Source: an uncultured Treponema sp. (GTDB lineage: Bacteria; Spirochaetota; Spirochaetia; Treponematales; Treponemataceae). Taken from it: a stretch of DNA of 38,735 nt. A program made the position numbers and the translations under genes. The DNA is taken from assembly GCA_937877515.1 (NCBI GenBank), contig CALFIX010000055.1, forward strand, positions 1-38,735, given 5' to 3'. Under the pieces are notes generated by a model, which searched no databases, was not told the origin of the DNA, and saw nothing but the letters and a program-made list of their open reading frames with translations. This document shows, piece after piece, positions 25,362-32,504 of this stretch (positions are counted from its first letter, which is position 1; each line of letters begins with the position of its first letter).

Positions 25362-27394
25362 TTTTTCTGGAAATGACTGAATGTCATGCTGAAGCTTGCC
25401 CGCCCCTGAGTTACGGAGCGAAGTGTCGTGCTGAAGCCAAACATCTTTGCCATTGGAGCCTGTGCGTGAACTAAAGAGCCACCAGACTTATCTTCCATGC
25501 TCTGAATCATTCCGCCGCGCTGAGTTATCTGGCTCATCGCATCTCCAACAAACTCACTCGGACTTTCAATATCAACCGCCATCACAGGTTCAAGGAGTTC
25601 AGGGTTCGCCATATTACAAGCCTTATCAAATGCCTCTGCGCTGGCCGCCTGGAATGCAACAGCTGTTCCTGTAAGCTCATTGTAATCAACTGCGGTAACA
25701 GTCAGCTCCGTATCTGCACAAGGATAGCCCATCTTAATTCCACCTGACAGGCAGTTATTAAGGCTAGTTTCTATCGCCTCAAAAATTTCATCAGGAATCT
25801 GTCCCTGTTTTGCTGTAATTGAAACAAAATTTCCACTTCCAGTCTCGCGAGGAGAAACCTTTAGGGTAAGACCTGCGGTATTTTCTTTTCCTGCAATTAT
25901 GCGGCTGAAGCTTTCAGTAAACTCTGCCTCTGAAGTAACTGCCTCACGGTAAGTAACCTGAGGTGCCCCTACCCTGCACTGAACTTTAAAGTCATCTCTT
26001 ATGCGCGTTACCAAAACGTCTAAGTGAAGCTCTCCCATTCCACTGATTACAAGCTGACCTGTTTCCTCGTCGTCTCTGTGTGTAAACGTCGGATCTTCAC
26101 GGCTTAAAATTTCCAGAGTTTCGTTAAGCTTATCCCGGTCACTTAAGGTTTCAGGTTCAATTGCAACAGAAATTACAGGCTCAGGGAATTTTACGCTCTC
26201 CAATAAAACAGGAAGTCCTTCACTTCCTAAAGTATCTCCTGTCTGAGAAAATTTTAAACCTACAAAAACCGCAATATCACCTGCAGAAACACTGTCCATC
26301 TGTTCCATTCGGTTGGCATTTACGCGGAGAATGCGGTTGATTCTTTCCCGCTTTTTCTTTGCAACGTTGTACACCTGAGTACCCGTAGAAATTTTTCCTG
26401 AGTACATGCGAACATAACAAAGAATTCCTGCTTCCCTGTCGTATTGAATTTTAAATACAAGACCTAAAGGCATTTTTGCATCAGGGTCACATTTTACTTC
26501 AACGCTTTCTTCCTCACCATGCTTTTTAATCTGAACGCCTAAAGCAGGCTTAATTTCGTCAGGGGAAGGAAGATAAGAAACAATCGCGTCCATTAAGGGT
26601 TGGACTCCCTGATTGCGACGGCTTGAACCGCAGAGGAAAGGAACAAGTTTTCTTTCGATTGTACATTTTCTTAAGGCACTGACAAGCTCTTCTGTTGTAA
26701 TTTCTTCACCCTCAAGATACTTCTCGCCGAGAGTATCGTCGTTTGAGCAGACAGTATCTATGAGTTTTTCCCTCCACTCTTCAGCCTGAGCCTTAAACTC
26801 TTCAGAAACGTCGCTTTCAGTAAATTTTTCGCCTTCCGATTCTTCGTCATAGTGAATTTCTTTCATGCGAAGTAAATCTATAACGCCATCAAAGTTCTGA
26901 CCGGCACCAATTGGAATTTCAAGGGCAACACATTCACAGCCAAATTTTTCATGAACATCATTCATTGCTTCAAAGAAATCTGCTCCGATTCTGTCCATCT
27001 TGTTTACAAAGCAAATGCGTGGAACATTAAAGCGGTCTGCCTGCTTCCAGACAGTTTCCGTCTGCGGCTGAACATGACCTACCGCACAGATGACTGCAAC
27101 AGCTCCGTCCAAAACTCTAAGACTTCGCTCAACTTCTGCCGTAAAATCTACGTGACCTGGGGTGTCAATTATATTTATCTGATGACCTTTCCACTCTGTT
27201 GTAATGGCTGCAGAGGCAATCGTAATGCCTCTTTCCTGTTCCTGCTGCATAAAGTCCATAGTTGCAGCGCCATCATCAATTTCGCCAATCTTGTGAATTT
27301 TTCCTGAATAATAAAGTATGCGCTCGGTTGTTGTTGTTTTTCCAGCATCAATGTGAGCCATGATTCCAATATTGCGCATTTTTTCTAAAGACAT
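25358..27394 (-). CDS. fusA: Elongation factor G (one of the spirochaete EF-G paralogues)
   Basis: 678 residues with all five EF-G domains. The GTPase motifs are AHIDAGKTT (13-21), RGITIASAA (56-64), DTPGH (77-81) and NKMD (131-134). Domain III/IV/V motifs include LSREDPTFTHR, SGMGELHLDVL and GGMIQSMED. EF-G moves tRNA-mRNA on the ribosome and, with RRF, recycles it. Spirochaetes usually have two EF-Gs with divided roles, and I cannot tell which this is. AGGGGAATATT precedes the ATG. A TTGAGA-17-TAAACT promoter and phased A-tracts lie upstream. It is not next to ribosomal str-operon genes, which fits a paralogue. It ends inside the radical SAM start. Confidence 0.93.
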   Translation of the reverse strand: MSLEKMRNIGIMAHIDAGKTTTTERILYYSGKIHKIGEIDDGAATMDFMQQEQERGITIASAAITTEWKGHQINIIDTPGHVDFTAEVERSLRVLDGAVAVICAVGHVQPQTETVWKQADRFNVPRICFVNKMDRIGADFFEAMNDVHEKFGCECVALEIPIGAGQNFDGVIDLLRMKEIHYDEESEGEKFTESDVSEEFKAQAEEWREKLIDTVCSNDDTLGEKYLEGEEITTEELVSALRKCTIERKLVPFLCGSSRRNQGVQPLMDAIVSYLPSPDEIKPALGVQIKKHGEEESVEVKCDPDAKMPLGLVFKIQYDREAGILCYVRMYSGKISTGTQVYNVAKKKRERINRILRVNANRMEQMDSVSAGDIAVFVGLKFSQTGDTLGSEGLPVLLESVKFPEPVISVAIEPETLSDRDKLNETLEILSREDPTFTHRDDEETGQLVISGMGELHLDVLVTRIRDDFKVQCRVGAPQVTYREAVTSEAEFTESFSRIIAGKENTAGLTLKVSPRETGSGNFVSITAKQGQIPDEIFEAIETSLNNCLSGGIKMGYPCADTELTVTAVDYNELTGTAVAFQAASAEAFDKACNMANPELLEPVMAVDIESPSEFVGDAMSQITQRGGMIQSMEDKSGGSLVHAQAPMAKMFGFSTTLRSVTQGRASFSMTFSHFQKK

Positions 27395-27421
27395 AATATT
27401 CCCCTAAAAATAAGTGGAAAG

Positions 27422-27450
27422 AGTTTACTGCATTTTCTGATTTTTCTCAA
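27422..27450 (-). promoter_or_regulatory. fusA promoter
   Basis: Minus strand TTGAGA (27445-27450) - 17 bp - TAAACT (27422-27427). The start point is predicted near 27415, giving a leader of about 20 nt that holds the SD. Confidence 0.75.
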
Positions 27451-27454
27451 TAGG

Positions 27455-27486
27455 ATGTTTTTGGACTGTTTTTGAACTGTTTTTGA
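27455..27486. repeat. Three-copy 11-bp tandem repeat with phased T5/A5 tracts
   Basis: On the plus strand ACTGTTTTTGA occurs twice in tandem (27465-27475, 27476-27486), preceded by a degenerate copy ATGTTTTTGG (27455-27464). The T5 runs begin at 27458, 27469 and 27480, exactly 11 bp apart. The block ends 5 bp upstream of the fusA -35. Confidence 0.8.
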
Positions 27487-27528
27487 ACGCACCTTGCCCT
27501 AAGGAAAGTCATCTTCTGCCTTATAAGG

Positions 27529-27550
27529 AAAAAAGCCCTTCATCACGGGC
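27529..27550 (-). terminator. Secondary intrinsic terminator
   Basis: Minus strand GCCC - 8 nt - GGGC followed by T6. The stem is short, but the U-run is directly adjacent. It backs up the stronger terminator at 27634-27680. Confidence 0.5.
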
Positions 27551-27625
27551 CTTCCGGCTCTTGGTAACCCGCGGTGCTTCGCACTTGCCTCCGGCAAAGC
27601 CTCCACGCCCGCGTATATCCCCAGA
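27551..27625. repeat. GC-rich intergenic island with nested palindromes
   Basis: This non-coding stretch is strikingly GC-rich against the AT-rich surroundings. It contains small hairpins (GGTGC TTC GCACT and TTGCC TCC GGCAA) inside a larger CCCGCGG / CGCGGGC frame. The pattern is like a REP-type intergenic element. The open frames that cross it in both directions are not gene-like. Confidence 0.5.
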
Positions 27626-27633
27626 AACTGTAC

Positions 27634-27680
27634 AAAAAAAAAGCCCGCGAAATACGAGAAAAACTCATACTCCACGGGCT
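27634..27680 (-). terminator. Strong intrinsic terminator of the ABC ATPase gene
   Basis: A 17-bp stem (27642-27658 with 27664-27680; fully paired if G-U is allowed), a 5-nt loop and a run of nine T on the minus strand. It starts 24 bp after the gene end. Confidence 0.95.
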
Positions 27681-27703
27681 CATTCAAGCATACTAAAATC
27701 TAA

Positions 27704-28963
27704 TTATTTAGCAGCCTTTTTTGCAGCTTTTGCAGCTTCTTTTGCATCACGCTTTGCCTGAGCAGGATCTACAGAGTGCTCTATAGTTACTTTATCATAA
27801 CCAATTTCACCTGTAATCTGGTTTACAAGCCAAGGACGATCGATTTTTTCGCAAATATTAAGCTCTTCATCTAAGTCTTCAGGATTCTTAACAAAGAATT
27901 TACAGCGACTCATTTCCGGCTTAAAGTTTACAGTTTCGCCAAGCTTAAAGCTTTCTTTTGCAGAAGCCTGAACGCGAGCAATAATGTTCTGTCCCTTTGT
28001 AGCAAGGAAGAGGTGAGTTTCTGCACCAAGAGGTTCCTTGTTTACAACCTTCATCTGCATATTGTTTTCTGAAGCCGGGCTTTCCTGATATGTTAAATCT
28101 TCAGGACGTACACCAAAGTATACTTCTTTTCCAACATATTCTTTAAGGAATTCTGCCTGCTCTGCTGTAGGTGTAAGTTCAAAAGAACCTTCATCTGCTA
28201 CAAGCTTATCTCCCTGCTTTTTAATTGTTACAGAGAGGAAGTTCATTGGCGGCGAACCAATAAAGCCTGCAACAAATTTGTTTACAGGATGGTTGTAAAG
28301 ATAGAGAGGTTCACCAATCTGCTGAACGTGTCCGTCCTTCATAACAACAATCTTTGTACCCATTGTCATAGCTTCAATCTGGTCATGGGTAACGTAAATC
28401 ATTGTTGCCTTAAGTTTCTGGTGAAGAGAAGAAATCTCACCACGCATTGTAACACGAAGCTTTGCGTCAAGGTTCGAAAGAGGTTCGTCAAAAAGGAATA
28501 CTTTTGGATCACGAACAATTGCACGACCTACAGCAACACGCTGTCTCTGACCACCAGAGAGAGCCTTTGGCTTACGGTCCAAGTACTGTGTAAGACCAAG
28601 GATGTTTGCAGCGTTGTCTACGCGACGCTTAATCTCTGCCTTATCCATCTTACGAATCTTAAGACCGAACGCCATGTTGTCATATACTGTCATGTGCGGG
28701 TAAAGAGCATAATTCTGGAAAACCATAGCGATGTTTCTGTCTTTTGGCGGAACATCATTCATAAGTTCGCCATCAATGTACAGTTCACCCTCTGAAATTT
28801 CTTCCAGACCAGCAACCATGCGGAGAGTTGTAGACTTACCGCAACCAGAAGGACCTACGAATACACAGAATTCCTGGTCCTCAATTGTGATATTGGCATT
28901 CTGAACAGCGCGTACGCCACCGTCATAGATTTTACCAATACCTTTTAGTTCTACTTTTGCCAT
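27704..28963 (-). CDS. Sugar ABC transporter ATP-binding protein (MsmX/UgpC/MalK type)
   Basis: 419 residues. Walker A GPSGCGKST (37-45), signature LSGGQ (135-139) and Walker B VFLFDEP (155-161) are intact, as are Q-loop FQNYALYPH and the H-switch YVTHD. The C-terminal 150 residues are the OB-type regulatory domain of MalK-like ATPases (FGVRPEDL, LGAETHLFL). It hydrolyses ATP for carbohydrate importers at the inner membrane. No permease or binding protein lies nearby, so it probably serves several importers, as MsmX does. It ends with a Lys/Ala-rich tail (about 400-419). GGGAGG lies 6 nt before the ATG, and a TTGACT-17-TATAAT promoter precedes it. It is a monocistronic unit with its own terminator. 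Confidence 0.93.
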   Translation of the reverse strand: MAKVELKGIGKIYDGGVRAVQNANITIEDQEFCVFVGPSGCGKSTTLRMVAGLEEISEGELYIDGELMNDVPPKDRNIAMVFQNYALYPHMTVYDNMAFGLKIRKMDKAEIKRRVDNAANILGLTQYLDRKPKALSGGQRQRVAVGRAIVRDPKVFLFDEPLSNLDAKLRVTMRGEISSLHQKLKATMIYVTHDQIEAMTMGTKIVVMKDGHVQQIGEPLYLYNHPVNKFVAGFIGSPPMNFLSVTIKKQGDKLVADEGSFELTPTAEQAEFLKEYVGKEVYFGVRPEDLTYQESPASENNMQMKVVNKEPLGAETHLFLATKGQNIIARVQASAKESFKLGETVNFKPEMSRCKFFVKNPEDLDEELNICEKIDRPWLVNQITGEIGYDKVTIEHSVDPAQAKRDAKEAAKAAKKAAK

Positions 28964-28997
28964 TTAAGGCCTCCCTAAAGGGTTATATTATGGCTTT

Positions 28998-29026
28998 ATT
29001 ATAAAAGTTCTTTCATTTCAAGTCAA
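28998..29026 (-). promoter_or_regulatory. Strong promoter of the ABC ATPase gene
   Basis: Minus strand TTGACT (29021-29026) - 17 bp - TATAAT (28998-29003), one mismatch from full consensus. Confidence 0.9.
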
Positions 29027-29063
29027 ATAATTTTTTATAAGTTTTAAGATAATTTTTCAAATT

Positions 29064-29657
29064 TTATTTAAAATCAACAAATACTTTTCCAAAAGTTAAG
29101 TCTTTTATTTTATTTACAAAATCATCTTTTTCATCAAGATAAATTGTTCCCCTAATTAAAACATTCTCAGAGAAATCTTCACTTTCTACGGCAATATTAA
29201 AATCTTTTACAGCACGCTTTATAATTTCATACTCAACGTAGGAACAGGAAAAAGTAAAAGAAGCTTTCTCGACAAGTTCCTCCGTCTCTGCAGCTGCTAT
29301 AACAGCTTTTGCAGCTTCTCCATAGGCTTTTACCAAGCCTCCTGTACCTAAAAGAGTTCCTCCAAACCAACGAGTTACAGTTAATATGCAGTTTGTTATT
29401 CCACTACCCTTTAATACGTCAAGCACAGGTCGCCCCGCAGTTCCGCAAGGCTCTCCGTCATCGCTCATACCTAAAACTTCACCATTTTTTCCAACAACAA
29501 AAGCGTGAACCACATGAGTTGCATCTTTATATTTTTTTTTGAACTCTAAAAGCTTTTCTCTAGCATCTTTTTGACTTTCAACAGAATTTAATTCTGCCAG
29601 GAAACGAGATTTTTTTATAATTGTTAAATACTCAAAAGATCCCTTTAAAACTTTCAT
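29064..29657 (-). CDS. yigZ: YigZ/IMPACT family protein
   Basis: 197 residues. The family motifs DDGEPCGTAGRPVLDVL and VTRWFGGTLLGTGGLVKAYG are unmistakable. The fold is the UPF0029 N-terminal domain plus a C-terminal ferredoxin-like domain. Its molecular role is unsettled; eukaryotic IMPACT binds Gcn1, and bacterial YigZ is linked to translation or nucleic acid binding. I take ATG at 29657, which shares one base with the stop of the membrane protein gene (TAATG). A longer frame exists to 29717, but its extra residues are unlike the family and lie within the upstream gene. Confidence 0.9.
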   Translation of the reverse strand: MKVLKGSFEYLTIIKKSRFLAELNSVESQKDAREKLLEFKKKYKDATHVVHAFVVGKNGEVLGMSDDGEPCGTAGRPVLDVLKGSGITNCILTVTRWFGGTLLGTGGLVKAYGEAAKAVIAAAETEELVEKASFTFSCSYVEYEIIKRAVKDFNIAVESEDFSENVLIRGTIYLDEKDDFVNKIKDLTFGKVFVDFK

Positions 29658-30526
29658 TACGCTTCTACAGTAACGCTGTTTCTTGCTTCCAACGCATAAA
29701 AATAAACAGGAATACATAATAAAGTTCGCACAATAACCACAATTTCGCTAAAAAAAGAAGCAAAACTAAAAAACATTCCTGCTAAATTCATAACACTAGA
29801 AGTATCTTCTCCACCGGGAATCCAAAAACCAAGTAATGTATAAATAATAAAGAGAGGAAGATTTATTCCGGCACTAAAAATTACATATCCAATAAAATGA
29901 AAAAAATTCTTAAAAACAAAGACAAGACTTTTTATAAAGCATATAAAAACATTGCATTCGATCTTTGAATACAAAATTGTATAAAAAAATGAAAACGGTA
30001 TAAGAAAAACTAAAAGAGCCAGAAGCACTAATGGAGAACCATACATAATTGCATTTTGAATGCCGCAGGACTCAATAAAACTTTCTATGCGTTCTGCATT
30101 AAAATAAAAAACTGTATATAACAGAGCTCCAAAAATTGCAAACCAGACTAAAAAAAGAAAAGCACCCCAAAATGCTCGTTTTATATTGTTCTTTTTAAAA
30201 CCATAAAACATATAGCCAAGCGTAACTCTTTCTCTTTTTGCCATTCGTGCACACATCACAAAAATTCCATAACACAAAATGCAGTCACACAAAAAGGCAC
30301 AAAGCAAAACAAAAACAATTAAAACTTTAACAGTTAAAGAAGCACTGTCTTCACCAGAAACAAAGGCCAAAAGGCTTTTAGAAAATGGAAGCATGAAAAC
30401 AGTATATAAAACAGTGCGTATAAAGGTATACAGAAAAAGTGAAAAAACAACATTTCCCATATACCTTCTGACACAAGGAATAAAAACAGAATGCAGCTCT
30501 TTATACGCAGGTCGATTATTTTTCAT
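29657..30526 (-). CDS. Polytopic membrane protein, unknown function
   Basis: 289 residues with about six hydrophobic spans, for example near 27-48, 66-92 (VLIVFVLLCAFLCDCILCYG), 118-141, 161-185, 205-235 and 245-275, and a basic patch between spans 2 and 3 (RMAKRERVT, KKNNIKR). No transporter or enzyme motif is seen. It sits between parC (18-bp gap) and yigZ (1-bp overlap), and has a weak SD. The family is not recognised; many spirochaetes and Firmicutes carry similar six-span proteins of unknown role. The cotranscription with topoisomerase IV genes is probably incidental. Confidence 0.68.
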   Translation of the reverse strand: MKNNRPAYKELHSVFIPCVRRYMGNVVFSLFLYTFIRTVLYTVFMLPFSKSLLAFVSGEDSASLTVKVLIVFVLLCAFLCDCILCYGIFVMCARMAKRERVTLGYMFYGFKKNNIKRAFWGAFLFLVWFAIFGALLYTVFYFNAERIESFIESCGIQNAIMYGSPLVLLALLVFLIPFSFFYTILYSKIECNVFICFIKSLVFVFKNFFHFIGYVIFSAGINLPLFIIYTLLGFWIPGGEDTSSVMNLAGMFFSFASFFSEIVVIVRTLLCIPVYFYALEARNSVTVEA

Positions 30527-30544
30527 AGTATTACAAAATTACTC

Positions 30545-32482
30545 TTACTTAAAAAGCTCTGCCTGCCCATCTTGAGGTTCAACTTCAAGCTTTTCTACTT
30601 CTCGAGACTCCAGACGCACACCATTTGCTTTTGCACCCTTTTCTTCAAAATCCTGAGCCTTAAAAGTTTGCTCATGAATCTTCATACGAGGCTTTTTAAC
30701 ATAATGCAACGTAAAAGTAAACTTAGCCCTTGTATCTACGTGCAAAACTTCCATTCCCTCTGGTGCCATAGGATAGTCACGGTTCATAATCCAGCCTGAA
30801 ACCTTAAAACGTTTTACAAAGCAGTATTTTGTTTTTGGATCACGGTAAATTACAGTAAACAGAACCTTGGAGATAATTTCTTTATCTGCATAATTACAGA
30901 ATCTTAAGCCTGTATCTACGAACAATTTTTGAGGTACATCACATACACAGTAAAGTCCACTCTTACGTACAAAGAATATACGGTCGAATGGTGTAACCTT
31001 TAAAAGCTCCTGGCCACCACTCACACCAGTTCCCAAATAACCTTTGTCATCATAGCGAAGAGAAATATCTCTTTTTGCAACTTTCTTTACTTCTACAGCA
31101 GTAAACTTTTCTATTTTTGTATGACGTTCCAGTTCTTCCGGGTTAAACTTAGAAAGCATTCCGTCTAAATATTCAATTGCACAGGCAGTTAAATTCTTTA
31201 ACTTTCTTGCAATTTCTTTAAGACGCTTATTTATTGCATCAACCTGATCCTTGTTTTTATTAATGTCAAACAAAGAAATGCGTCGAATAGGAATTTTTAA
31301 AAGACGTTCAACATCCTCATCGGTAACATCTCTAATCAATTCATCTTTAAATGGTTTAAAACCATCTTTTACAGCTTTATTTACAGCTTCAGCAGTTTTC
31401 ATCTGCTCTATTTTTTTATAAATACGTTCTTCAACAAATATACGCTCCAGAGTACGTGCGTGAAGTTCTTCTGTAAGCTCACCTCTCTCAAACTCCAGCT
31501 CATCTTTTATTATTGCAGTCAGTTTTTTTGCATAATACTTTATAATCTCTGTTGCAGTCATGCTGACAGGCATGCCGTCTTTTATTACAAGCATCTGGCA
31601 GCTAATGGATTTTTCGCAATCTGTATACGCATACAAAGCTTTTTCTACATCTTTTGCATAAACTCCACGAGGAAGCTTTATTTCTATCTGACAATGGTCA
31701 GTTGTAAAATCTTCAATGGAGCCAATCTTTATACGGCCATTCTTATAAGCATTCTCTATAGAATTCATAAGGGTGTCACTGGTTGTATCTACGGGAAGCT
31801 CTGTAATTACAATCTTTTTTTCATCACTCATGTCAAATTTTGCACGAGTAATAATCTTTCCGTTTCCGTCATTGTAATTGGAAACGTCTATTAAGCCGCC
31901 TGTAGGAACATCAGGATAAAGTTCAAAACTCTCTCCCTTCAGAGCTTTTTTTTCAGCTTCTAAGACTTCCTTTATGTTGTATGGCAAGATTTTTGTACTC
32001 ATACCGACAGCAATACCTTCTGCTCCAATAATTAAAGCTACAGGAATTTTTGCTCTATAAACCTCTGGCTCTGTACTTCTGCCGTCATAATTTGGAATAT
32101 AATGAGTTACATGAGGATTTGTTACAAGAAATTCTTTCGCAAGCGGATGGACGCGACACTCTATGTAACGAGGTGCAGAAGCTCCGTCTCCAGTAAACAT
32201 ATTACCAAAGTTTCCCTGCTTTTCTATAAAAATTCCTTTATTTGCAAGAACAACCAGAGCCCCTCCGATAGACGCATCACCATGAGGGTGATACTTCATA
32301 CACTCGCCCACAACATTTGCAACCTTTTGGAATCTACCGTCATCCATGTGGAAAAGCGTATGCATAATACGACGCTGAACAGGTTTTAGTCCGTCTTCCA
32401 GATCTGGAATTGCACGGTCACGTATAACATAACTTGCGTATTCTATAAAGTTTTTATCAAACAAATTTTTTACGTATGCCAT
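30545..32482 (-). CDS. parC: DNA topoisomerase IV subunit A (ParC-type)
   Basis: 645 residues, shorter than GyrA (about 800-850), with a reduced C-terminal domain. The N-terminal breakage-reunion domain has DGLKPVQRRI (30-39), YHPHGDASIGGALV (64-77) and the catalytic Tyr106 (APRYIECR). A coiled-coil region is at about 330-460. Paired with ParE it would decatenate chromosomes with ATP. The motif GDASIG is like Bacteroidetes-type ParC rather than E. coli ParC. Positions that bind quinolones (E. coli GyrA Ser83 and Asp87) are Ala70 and Gly74. AGGA precedes the ATG, 22 bp after the parE stop. Confidence 0.9.
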   Translation of the reverse strand: MAYVKNLFDKNFIEYASYVIRDRAIPDLEDGLKPVQRRIMHTLFHMDDGRFQKVANVVGECMKYHPHGDASIGGALVVLANKGIFIEKQGNFGNMFTGDGASAPRYIECRVHPLAKEFLVTNPHVTHYIPNYDGRSTEPEVYRAKIPVALIIGAEGIAVGMSTKILPYNIKEVLEAEKKALKGESFELYPDVPTGGLIDVSNYNDGNGKIITRAKFDMSDEKKIVITELPVDTTSDTLMNSIENAYKNGRIKIGSIEDFTTDHCQIEIKLPRGVYAKDVEKALYAYTDCEKSISCQMLVIKDGMPVSMTATEIIKYYAKKLTAIIKDELEFERGELTEELHARTLERIFVEERIYKKIEQMKTAEAVNKAVKDGFKPFKDELIRDVTDEDVERLLKIPIRRISLFDINKNKDQVDAINKRLKEIARKLKNLTACAIEYLDGMLSKFNPEELERHTKIEKFTAVEVKKVAKRDISLRYDDKGYLGTGVSGGQELLKVTPFDRIFFVRKSGLYCVCDVPQKLFVDTGLRFCNYADKEIISKVLFTVIYRDPKTKYCFVKRFKVSGWIMNRDYPMAPEGMEVLHVDTRAKFTFTLHYVKKPRMKIHEQTFKAQDFEEKGAKANGVRLESREVEKLEVEPQDGQAELFK

Positions 32483-32504
32483 TTTTATTTCCTATGATTT
32501 ATTA

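Noticed and set aside
27483..27761. Open frames on both strands across the GC-rich island
   Set aside because: They cross a terminator and short palindromes, overlap the ABC gene, have biased low-complexity composition and no SD.
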